In this document: one piece after another, positions 52,442-61,561 of the stretch
Layout of the letters: each line of letters opens with the position of its first letter
Numbering within the stretch: the first letter of the stretch is position 1
Assembly (NCBI GenBank): GCA_006386115.1
Contig: VFIW01000068.1
Location: forward strand, 186,001 to 250,000
Direction: 5' to 3'
Source: Globisporangium splendens
Lineage: Eukaryota > Oomycota > Peronosporomycetes > Pythiales > Pythiaceae
Length of the DNA stretch: 64,000 bases
Translations under genes and position numbers: made by a program
The notes under the pieces: model-generated
The model's database searches: none
Seen by the model: only the letters and a program-made list of their open reading frames with translations
Told to the model about the DNA's origin: nothing

Positions 52442-55060
52442 ATGGAAAGCCCAGCTACCCCAACCCTCCCCCAACCCTCGACTGTCGCACCAGCCTCGAT
52501 TTCTGGGTTCACACCCAGTACCTCGACTGGTACCACTGTCGACCCATCCCCGTCCGAAAATTTGGACCTCGCCGATCCTCGCCCAAGCGAAAGCGTGCTT
52601 GCGCTCCCAGCGATGGATCCTGTTTCTGGCGACCAATCTCCTGTGACCGACCCAGCCGCCGGCGCTTCCACTGATTCGGAAGAAAAAGTGGACGAGCCGA
52701 TGGATCCTGCAGTGAATGCAAGCGTGTCGAACGACGACGGCTCTGGCGATGTCCCGATGTTGCCTCCGTCTGCGAACTGGACTCGTCCTGAACACCATGC
52801 CGGCAATTCGGTGCCGACTCCTCCTGCATCCTCGGCTTCTGCTGCGGACACGCGCCTGAGCATGGCCGACGTCCTTCGCCTGCAAGAAGACCTCCGCCGC
52901 GACCGAGCCGTCGTTGACGCTTCTCGTCGCCGCGTGGAAACTCCGAAGCCCCTCGCTGTCGACATCGAGGCCATTGAACGCCAGTACACTGTTGGTGGTG
53001 ACTGGTCCAACATTGCGTCACGATTGGAGCAAGCGCGTCCTTACCAGCTTCCGAGAGCCAAGTATGACATGGTGATCGAGACTGGTAGGGCCCTCGCGAA
53101 GACTCCCGTGCAAAAGATCTTGGCGTCGCTTGCGAGTTCCGGTCACGGCAACGCAGCGCTCGAAGAGCTGTACAAGCGATTCGAGATCGGCCAGATCTCC
53201 AAGCTTCCTGGTGGCAACTTGCGCGTCAAGGTCAAGTCGAAGGATGCCTGCGTGCGTTTGGAGCGCACCAAGGTGAACATCCTTGGAGGTGTCTTCACCT
53301 TCAAGGAGTTCGACATCCTCGGCGACAAGTACTACCTCGACATCTCGAACGTCGACTCGGACACGAACACAGACCTCATCCTTGAACGTCTGTTCATTCT
53401 CGGATGCAAGCCTGTGTACGACACCTTCCGCGAAGTGAACCTCGCAACGGGTGTAACGTCAGCGACGTGGCGTGTGTACTTCTTGTCAAGTTCGTGTCCA
53501 AGTGCGCTGATCATCAACAGCGGTGTCTGCGATCAAGTGATCTTCGACAACAAGCTTCATCCTGCCCACGGCAAAAACGCACCGTTCCGCTCGGAGCGTC
53601 TGCCTTTCGGCTATCGCTCTGCACAGGCTCTTGAGCTTGGAGTGCCTGGTGGCGTGTTTCCGTTCCCTGGCTCGTTGTCTGAGCCAACCCTCAGAAGTCA
53701 GAAGCCAAACCAGCACGGTTCTGAGAAATCGTACGCCCAAGCCGCAGCAGCTACTCCGAAGCAACCTTCGCCGCCGAGTGCGACCAAGGGACAAGTGAAT
53801 GGAGATTCTCAGCCCCAGCGAGGAGCCCAGCATGGCCAGATTTCTGGTCTAATTGTGCCGAGAAAACCTGGCAGTACTGCCTCGGGTTTATCCGTGGGTA
53901 CCTTCAACGGATCAACGGGGAAGATCACACCGCCTGCCAGCCCTCGAGTTGGTCCGCAGAAGCCTCTTCTCTTGACCAACGGCGACAGTGATGGGTTCCA
54001 ACCCGTGACCAAGAAGAACAGCAAGAAGCGATCGAGGAACGGCGCCGACTTCGCCAACATGGTTGCCAAGCAACAGCCGCAGCCTCTTGACGGAATCGCG
54101 ACGTCCAACTACTTCAACGTACTCCAATCGGTGGAGGTGGCTTTCGAAGCGAAGAAAGTGACCGCGGACAAGAAGTACGGCATTCGATACCAAGTTCTGC
54201 CGACTGAAGTCAAACGACCAGAGGCGTTGAAGGAGTCCAAGGAATCGGCCTTCTTCATCGAGAAGCACCACACGAAAGTGAGGAAGTCGCCGAAAGCTTC
54301 TCACATCGTGGAAGTGGCCGAGTCGATGGCGAACGATGAGAACACTGCTCTTCTCAGCGTTCTACCAGACCGATTGACCCACGCCGACACGAAGGTTGAC
54401 GCTGCGTGCAAGATCGTTGCGAACGCCACCAACGCTGATCATGTGACCAAACACGCTGTCGAGAACCCGCTCGCGTTCAACAGTGCTCTGTCGCTCAAGA
54501 TGGCAGGGACTGGACACGAGATGCAGGAGCTCGCTCAGCTTCACATGATCAACCGCGTCTTGAGTGCTTCCGACCCAAGTGAAGACACGACGTTCAGCAC
54601 GAAGTGGAAGAAGTTTATGAAAACCAAGGTTCCGTCGACGCGAGGGGATCTGTTCCACACCGCTGCAAAGTGGTGGACAACGTCGGAGCCAGTCCGAGAA
54701 CTGTCGCGAGCGACCAAGGCACTGAGTCTCTTTGAGCTCATGCTGATGTCCATCGCCCCGACAATCTTCGCGAATGACCACTGGATCCAGTACCTGACTG
54801 GGATGCCGGTGCCGTGGATCCCTGCACACCACACCCGTCTGCTGCATCCCAACACGCTGCTGATGCTGCTGCGCTCAGAGCTTGGAGCGTTGTGCATGAA
54901 GCAATGGGCCGAAGTGCAGTGGCAAGGACGCATTCTTGAGGACCTGGAAGCTCTTCGCGACCTCGAAGACTACTACCCAGATGACGCGTCGGTCTTGAAG
55001 CTCCAGGTGGTCGATGGAAGCGTGGTGATGGTAGCGGGCAGCCTCGCTGTCAGTTGCTAA
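52442..55060 (+). CDS. LINE ORF1 protein
   Basis: 872 aa, intact. The first ~150 residues are Pro/Ser/Thr-rich and acidic. A conserved region from about residue 160 (KPLAVDIEAIERQYTVGGDW) through SATWRVYFLSSSCPSAL aligns closely with the ORF1 of the second LINE at 61.5-64 kb. A Ser/Pro/Gln-rich linker follows and then a second conserved block (LFELMLMSIAPTIFANDHW, LLHPNTLLMLLRSELGALC). I see no CCHC knuckle or RRM. ORF1 proteins of LINEs bind the element's RNA. The frame of ORF2 opens in another phase at its end, with ORF2 protein-like from about 55070. Confidence 0.8.
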   Translation: MESPATPTLPQPSTVAPASISGFTPSTSTGTTVDPSPSENLDLADPRPSESVLALPAMDPVSGDQSPVTDPAAGASTDSEEKVDEPMDPAVNASVSNDDGSGDVPMLPPSANWTRPEHHAGNSVPTPPASSASAADTRLSMADVLRLQEDLRRDRAVVDASRRRVETPKPLAVDIEAIERQYTVGGDWSNIASRLEQARPYQLPRAKYDMVIETGRALAKTPVQKILASLASSGHGNAALEELYKRFEIGQISKLPGGNLRVKVKSKDACVRLERTKVNILGGVFTFKEFDILGDKYYLDISNVDSDTNTDLILERLFILGCKPVYDTFREVNLATGVTSATWRVYFLSSSCPSALIINSGVCDQVIFDNKLHPAHGKNAPFRSERLPFGYRSAQALELGVPGGVFPFPGSLSEPTLRSQKPNQHGSEKSYAQAAAATPKQPSPPSATKGQVNGDSQPQRGAQHGQISGLIVPRKPGSTASGLSVGTFNGSTGKITPPASPRVGPQKPLLLTNGDSDGFQPVTKKNSKKRSRNGADFANMVAKQQPQPLDGIATSNYFNVLQSVEVAFEAKKVTADKKYGIRYQVLPTEVKRPEALKESKESAFFIEKHHTKVRKSPKASHIVEVAESMANDENTALLSVLPDRLTHADTKVDAACKIVANATNADHVTKHAVENPLAFNSALSLKMAGTGHEMQELAQLHMINRVLSASDPSEDTTFSTKWKKFMKTKVPSTRGDLFHTAAKWWTTSEPVRELSRATKALSLFELMLMSIAPTIFANDHWIQYLTGMPVPWIPAHHTRLLHPNTLLMLLRSELGALCMKQWAEVQWQGRILEDLEALRDLEDYYPDDASVLKLQVVDGSVVMVAGSLAVSC

Positions 55061-55100
55061 ACCAACCTCGACTCAGCCCTCGTGGAACAACATCAGTGTC

Positions 55101-58100
55101 TTGACCGTGAACACTAATGGCATCAAAAACAACGGTCATCTGTTTATCGACAACATGGTATCGAAATATTCGATATCGTGTGTCCAGGAAACCAAGTTCA
55201 GCGACAAGCAACACCTCTCGACCTTCAAGTTTCACCTCGACTCAAGCTTCAAGCACCGAGTCTTTGTGAATGACCCGAACTCCCAGTTGGATCGACCCAC
55301 ACGCGGGCGTAGTGGCGGTGTTCTCACTGTTCTTCGCTCTGACGTGCCGGGTTTCAAAACGGCTGCGGAACAACCAAGCCTCGCCGTCCCAGGTCGGTAC
55401 CTCGTAGTGAAGCTGATGGTGAGCGACGCTCCCGTCTACATTCACAACGTGTACGCTCCAGTAGACCGACAGGAAAAGCAACAATTCTTCTCGAGTCTCT
55501 CGACCGAAGGCTTTGAAGATCAAGCGACACACCTTGTGTTGGGAGATCTGAACACGCCGTTGGATCCCAGACTCGACTCTTCGTCTCCAGATCTGCGCTA
55601 CGACCCGGCGCGATCGAGCTGCCTTGCGTGGCTTGCTCGTCTTGGCGTTGTGGATGCGTGGCGCGTCCACCATGACACGAGGCGAGTCTTCACTGGTCCC
55701 TTGCCTCGCAAGAACCGGTTGGACTATATTCTTCTCTCGGAGGCGTTCTATGAACGTTTCTACGACGACTCCAAATACTTCGTTCCCCAGAACGCTGGTG
55801 ACCACCTTGCTCACTGTGTGAGTATCAAGACTGGCTCCCAGCTGCATGGACGCGGGTACTGGAAGTTTCCCCGTTACCTGCTGGAGTACCCAGTGGTTGT
55901 TTCTGCGATCGAGAAGGAAGCGGAAACAGTCCGAGATCAGCTCCGTGGCTCTGCCAGTCCTGGTCAAATCTGGGAGAGGTGGAAGACGAGAATCAAGACC
56001 CAGCTGCAAGATGTCCAGAAGAAGCTCCGCATGCAAGACACAGCCGCGGTTGAAGAGGCTCGTGCTTCGCTCGACCAGGCTGCTGCACGCTACCGTGAGT
56101 CTTCCACCGAGAACAACCGCAGCCAGTTCGACGACGCGATGAAGATTTACAAGGAGACAGTCACCAGAACCAGCCAGTTTAACCAAGACAATGCGTTTGA
56201 CTTCCAGGCAGCCAACTCCGAGAAATCGACCAAGCACTTCTTCCGTCCGCTGGACACGAGTCTGAGGAAGGTATCGATTGAAGAGGTGGTGACACCGAGT
56301 GGCAGTGTCTCGTCGAACCCTCAAGAGATATCTCTCCGATTCCTCGAGCACTAGGGATCCGAGATGGGAGATCCCGACAGTCCAGCAGGAACAGCTCCTC
56401 CACCAGACGAAGCCAAGCAGCAAACTCTCATTGACTCGATCATCCGTGTGCTGTCGGAGCTGGAACGGGAGATCTTGAATGCTCCTGTGACGGCTTCCGA
56501 CCTTGCGGACTCGATTAAGCACATGAAGGCGAGCTCGGCACCTGGTATGGACGGCTTGACAGCTGGCTTTTACCAGGTCGCTCCCGACGTGTTCGGTGAA
56601 TGTCTCAGCATTGTCTTCAACGACCAGCTTCGTCGTGGCATCCTCCTGCCATCCCAACGCAAGTCAGCGGTCGTGCTCCTCTACAAGAAGGGATCAAGAG
56701 CCGAGCCTGGCAACTACCGACCGATCACGCTGATGCCAGTCGACGTGAAAGCTCTGTCCAAGACTCTCACGTTCCGACTCCAGTCCGTTGTGTGTAGTCT
56801 CATCCACACGGACCAGAAGGCATTCGTGAAAGGCAGGTCGATCCACCATCACGTTCGCTTCCTCGCTGATCTCCAGGACTTGATCACGAACCTCGACGAC
56901 GAAGCGTACGCGATGTTCCTGGACTTCGAGAAGGCTTTCGATCGTGTGAACTGGGACTACATGTTCCGAGTGCTTGAGAAGATGGGATGCGGCTCTGCGT
57001 TTATCCAGTGGGTGAGGCTTCTGTACACGCGACCGCAAGCACACCTTCTCATCAACCAGAACATCCAACCCGCGCTTCATCCGGCGCGAGGTGTCAAACA
57101 GGGTGATCCTCTGTCGGCATTGCTCTTCCTTCTGGCAATTGAGCCTCTTGGGAACTTGCTGCGATCGCACGAAGAGTATGGCGTGTGCCTCAACGCAGAC
57201 CACACTGCCACCAGCATGTTCTTTGCGGACGACACCACACTTCTTGGCGGTTCAATCCCGAGTGTCCAAGCACAACTGGAGCTCGTGGATGACTACTGCA
57301 AGGGATCCGGTGCGAAACTCAACCTCAGCAAGTCGATGCTGATGGCGCTGAATCGCAACCAAGACTGCCCTCGCCTGCCTGGCGTCCAAGTGCTGGGTCG
57401 TGCAGAGTCGGTGAAGTTCCTTGGTATCCCGTTCAGCCAGTCTCCAGTCAATGACGCCATCGTGTCTTTCCTCGATAACCGCTTCTACGACGGCTTCAAG
57501 GCGTGGTACAGGCGAGCTCGAACACTGCGAGGGCGACTTCTGGTGGCTCAGACAATGGTCCTGTCTCGACTGTGGCACTACGCGCAGCATGTAGTGGTCC
57601 CTCGGCAAGTCGTGAAGAGGTGGCAGTCGATGTTGAACAAGTTTGTCCTGAGTCGGAAGCACGACCGAGAAGACACACACATCCAGCTGATCCCGAAGGA
57701 GTTTCTCTACTTGCGGCGAAGTGACGGTGGTCTGGGCATCCCGAGCATCGAAGCTCATCTGAAGCGGCAACGACTCCAGCTGCTGCTTCAGTTTGTGCGT
57801 GCAGCCACGACTCCCGAGGAGAGAAACTGGACGACAGCAAGCTGTGAGGTGGTCAAGTCTGTTCTACCACCCGTCGGAAGGTGCAGAGCGCTCGACTTTC
57901 TCACAGTATCGCCGCTGCGGCATGGCTCGATGATCAAGTGGCAGAAGACTTCAGGGTGGTGGCGAGCGACCTGGACGATGTGGTACACGGTCAGCTGGGA
58001 GATCACGTGGCGCAACCTTCCGCCAGACGAAGGCGTGAGGGAGTGCCTCGCTCAGCCGATTTGGTTCCATGCAGATGCGCACCTCCACTACGAGCAGACT

Positions 58101-59171
58101 CCTCGGACTGCAACCGCCAACGCTCATCGGAGGTGCCTTGGTATGTGTCCCGAGCCGCAGCGAAGCTTCCGGCTCCACATCTCGAGAGTCTTCGGTTTGC
58201 GATCACTGGCGGACTTCATGCGTGGTGGAACGACATGGCCAAGCTGCAACGACTTTGTAGCAGCTCACCTTGATCGCACGCTGGCTCACATCTCTGTCGG
58301 CATCCAGTCGCAATGGCTTCGGTCGTTGTACAAGGAAGCGACACAGATTGTGGACCGACTGGGAACACTACCACCGCGAGTTGACTCAAGTCTTCGTCTC
58401 CTTCCGCATCTTGGTTGCACCAGTGGCACGAAGGTGTGTGTGTTTCCGGCCATTCCGAGAAGCTCGCTTCTTCGTCTGGTGTGGACACCAACGCCACCGT
58501 CGAAAAGCCACCCAATGACGCTTCACAGTCAGAGCGTTGACGAAGACGAAGTGAAACGGTTCGTGAAGTACGGCAAACACCTTCGCCAGCTCCTGCTTCC
58601 GATCTTTGAAGACCTGCAGTTTCGCGTGGCGTTCCGACTGCTTCCTGTGCGCTCTCGGTTCTTCTTTCTGCGAGACACCGACCCAGGCATCACGTACTGC
58701 ATCCAGGACGGCTGCAACGCAGTTGAGACCGAGCAGCACTTGTTCTTTGAGTGTGCGCTTGCCTCGCGAGTGTGGGAGCACCTGTTGCTTCTGATGCGGC
58801 CATTCTTTCGAAGTCAGCCAACGTGGACGATGATAGCAACGGCGCGGAAGCCGTCGATTCACGAAGACTGGAAGGAATGCGAAGACGTCATCTGTGACGT
58901 TTGGCACACTCTCCGCGCAGTGGCCCTCCACTTCCTCTGGACGGATCGCAATCGGTGCTTGTTCGACGGAAGACAACCCACTCCGACTGCTCCTGCGCTG
59001 TCGGTGATCTTCGCAACGATGAGTGCGCATACCCGCCACTACATGAGGAAAAAATACGAGTCAGTGCAAGTGACAACACTGCAAAAGATCATTCAAGAGA
59101 TGAAGACGTACCAGCCATTTGGAGATTTCGTGGCAACTCATACAACCACGTTCGAGATTCGGCAACGGTAA
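55101..59171 (+). pseudogene. LINE ORF2, endonuclease-reverse transcriptase, one in-frame stop
   Basis: The frame begins with LTVNTNGIKNNGHL (first APE motif) and has no ATG near, so it is probably reached by frameshift or re-initiation from ORF1. APE motifs QETKF, GDLNTP, LDYILLS and DHLAHC are visible. Reverse transcriptase follows, with PGMDGLTAGFYQ, NYRPITLMPVD, FLDFEKAFDRVNWDY, GVKQGDPLSALLF and the catalytic FADDTT. A zinc-binding-like region (CNAVETEQHLFFEC) lies near the C-terminus. A single TAG at 56352-56354 splits the frame between the endonuclease and the reverse transcriptase; sequence on both sides is in the same frame. No RNase H was found. Confidence 0.88.
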
Positions 59172-59606
59172 GCCGCCAACTCTGCCTCAAAGCTCCAATC
59201 TCGACCTCCACAGCTGTTGCCGTAGTCTCATCAGCAGCGTCGCCGCTTGCTCCTTCCTCGCTGGAGGAGCCCCTTGAGGACTCCTCATCGGATGCTGACA
59301 CCACTGAAGAGCTGCTCTCTGATTCTCCTGAGTCGGAGATCTCACGTTGGGAATCCCCATCAATCGAGCCTATGCCCTCCGACACCTCCGCCTTACGGCG
59401 CGGCTCAGCCGATTGCACTATGGACACGGTATCAGGTTCCTCCCTCCCTGAGTACTCTTCCTCAGAAGCACCAGCGACCATCACTCTCCAGTCGGCACCT
59501 GCTCTCGACGACGCAAATTGACGAATGAGCCCAAGCCTGCAAGAAACAGATAAATTACGGATTCACAGCGGTTAAATTACGGAAGTTTTTCTGTGATTTC
59601 CAAGTT
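59172..59606 (+). other. LINE 3' region with a Ser/Glu-rich open frame
   Basis: After the ORF2 stop, another frame stays open to 59521. It overlaps the end of ORF2 and encodes a Ser/Glu/Pro-rich acidic tail (SSLEEPLEDSSSDADTTEE). It may be a tail reached by frameshift, a relic ORF, or chance. From 59540 on, two near-copies of AAATTACGGA occur before the tRNA-Gly. Confidence 0.4.
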
Positions 59607-59679
59607 TGGCCATGGCGGGGATCGAACCCGCGACCTCCAGGTTGGGAACCCGGTACTTTACCATTTGAGCTGCATGACC
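59607..59679 (-). tRNA. tRNA-Gly (CCC)
   Basis: 73 nt with discriminator. Acceptor GGTCATG pairs with CATGGCC with one G-T pair, the anticodon loop is TTCCCAA with anticodon CCC, and the T arm is GCGGG-TTCGATC-CCCGC. D arm AGCTCAAATGGTAAAGT is normal. It lies within the stretch bounded by the 15-bp repeat, in the opposite orientation to the LINE. Confidence 0.9.
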
Positions 59680-59876
59680 ATTCGCAATCAGCGATCATTT
59701 GCTCAAACCTGGTTGTTCCAAGAAAAAAAAAAAAAAATTCGACGGTCCACAGGTATACACCCGCGGTATCCAGGAGTATACATATTTAGTGTATAGTATG
59801 ATATTTAAATAGTCTTCAGCTAAGTAGATTGAGTAGTCACTCTGTCTAATTCTAGTAATATAGACAACCTTTCAAC
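59680..59876. other. A run and AT-rich tail before the array resumes
   Basis: Contains an A run (59725-59738) and AT-rich sequence with TATACA-type motifs. No gene seen. It could be the tail of the LINE, or the flank that originally belonged to the tRNA-Gly gene. Confidence 0.4.
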
Positions 59877-60564
59877 TGATCCAACCAACACACAAAACAC
59901 ATCACAAAATAAACACCAACTAACGCAAACAAAATACAACAACACAACAACAAAACAACACACACACACACAACCCTCCTCCACCACATCCACGCGCGCT
60001 CGCACTGCCTCTGCCACCGCCTTTCGCGTTTCATCTTCAGAACCTTGGGACGCGAGCGGGACACAGCGAGCCACGTCCCAACCGCCACTCTTGGTTGGCG
60101 TTTGTTGTTTGGAACCGGCTACACCTCGCGCGGTCGGCTCCAAACAACAAACACGCAGAATTCAGACTCCTCCCGTCGACCTCCGCCGCGCGCGCTGTGG
60201 CGGGTCCTTGGCGCCAAGACGTTCCAATGCTAGGCGCCTTTTCGAGGACAGCAACTCGTTCGGTCGCTGTGTCGCTGGCACACCAGCGGACTGGACCCCT
60301 GTCAGAGGCCACAAGTCGCAGGGCCATCAACGAAACCCCCCATAGCCCATACCTCCTGCGTCAGCGCGCGCGTCCATGTCTCGATGGCGGCGAGGTGCGA
60401 AGGCAGGCAGGTAGGCAAGCAAGAGGACAGGTGTGTTCCGGGAGGGTGGACAAGCAGATGATTGGGGAGTGCGCGTGTATGGCGCGGGGTTCGGTGGGGA
60501 AAGAGAAGAGAAGAGAAGAGAAGAGACGAAGCGCGAGCAACAGCAAAAGCAAAAGCAAAAGTGA

Positions 60565-60646
60565 TGTCAGCGGTGGGATTTGAACCCACGAGTGCGAACA
60601 CAGTAGAACTTGAGTCTACCCCCTTAGACCGCTCGGGCACGCTGAC
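60565..60646 (-). tRNA. tRNA-Leu (CAA)
   Basis: Identical to the copy at 50701-50782, with all stems intact. Confidence 0.93.
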
Positions 60647-61333
60647 GATCATGATCCAACCAACACACAAAACACATCACAAAATAAACACCAACTAACG
60701 CAAACAAAATACAACAACACAACAACAAAACAACACACACAACCCTCCTCCACCACATCCACGCGCGCTCGCACTGCCTCTGCCACCGCCTTTCGCGTTT
60801 CATCTTCAGAACCTTGGGACGCGAGCGGGACACAGCGAGCCACGTCCCAACCGCCACTCTTGGTTGGCGTTTGTTGTTTGGAACCGGCTACACCTCGCGC
60901 GGTCGGCTCCAAACAACAAACACGCAGAATTCAGACTCCTCCCGTCGACCTCCGCCGCGCGCGCTGTGGCGGGTCCTTGGCGCCAAGACGTTCCAATGCT
61001 AGGCGCCTTTTCGAGGACAGCAACTCGTTCGGTCGCTGTGTCGCTGGCACACCAGCGGACTGGACCCCTGTCAGAGGCCACAAGTCGCAGGGCCATCAAC
61101 GAAACCCCCCATAGCCCATACCTCCTGCGTCAGCGCGCGCGTCCATGTCTCGATGGCGGCGAGGTGCGAAGGCAGGCAGGTAGGCAAGCAAGAGGACAGG
61201 TGTGTTCCGGGAGGGTGGACAAGCAGATGATTGGGGAGTGCGCGTGTATGGCGCGGGGTTCGGTGGGGAAAGAGAAGAGAAGAGAAGAGAAGAGACGAAG
61301 CGCGAGCAACAGCAAAAGCAAAAGCAAAAGTGA

Positions 61334-61415
61334 TGTCAGCGGTGGGATTTGAACCCACGAGTGCGAACACAGTAGAACTTGAGTCTACCCCCTTAGACCG
61401 CTCGGGCACACTGAC
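61334..61415 (-). tRNA. tRNA-Leu (CAA), acceptor variant
   Basis: Same as the intact copies except that the sixth base of the acceptor is T (GTCAGTG), forming a G-T pair. The second LINE begins about 2 bp upstream of its 5' end. Confidence 0.9.
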
Positions 61416-61561
61416 GAAAGGGGGGGGGCAGCGAGATCGGGTATCCAGCACACGTTCCAACTTCTGGTACGGATCAGGGAAGTGGCCCTGTCTCTGTGCC
61501 AACTCAACCCAAGAATCCAGCACGGTCGCCAGCGACATGCGTACCCACGACCGATGATGGG

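Larger units (their letters stand above)
52360..59876 (+). mobile_element. LINE-type non-LTR retrotransposon inserted in the tRNA-Leu array
   Basis: A 7517-bp insertion bounded by a 15-bp direct repeat of array sequence. It encodes an ORF1 protein and an ORF2 with APE endonuclease and reverse transcriptase and no LTRs. ORF2 has one stop codon. The 3' part holds a tRNA-Gly gene, an A run at 59725-59738 and an AT-rich tail; there is no A tail directly at the right junction, so the exact 3' end of the LINE itself is unsure. Confidence 0.85.
59877..61415. repeat. tRNA-Leu tandem array, right part (two units)
   Basis: Two more units of about 769 bp in the same orientation as the left part, starting with the right copy of the 15-bp direct repeat (59877-59891). 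The units match the left ones closely, including the hairpin and purine repeats. The array stops at the 5' end of its last tRNA-Leu, where a second LINE begins. Confidence 0.9.

Noticed and set aside
55242..56657. 471-codon minus-strand frame within the LINE
   Set aside because: It is antisense to the APE endonuclease coding sequence and shows no domain; long shadows are expected opposite GC-rich coding DNA. The antisense frames in the LTR element differ because most of their length has no sense gene.
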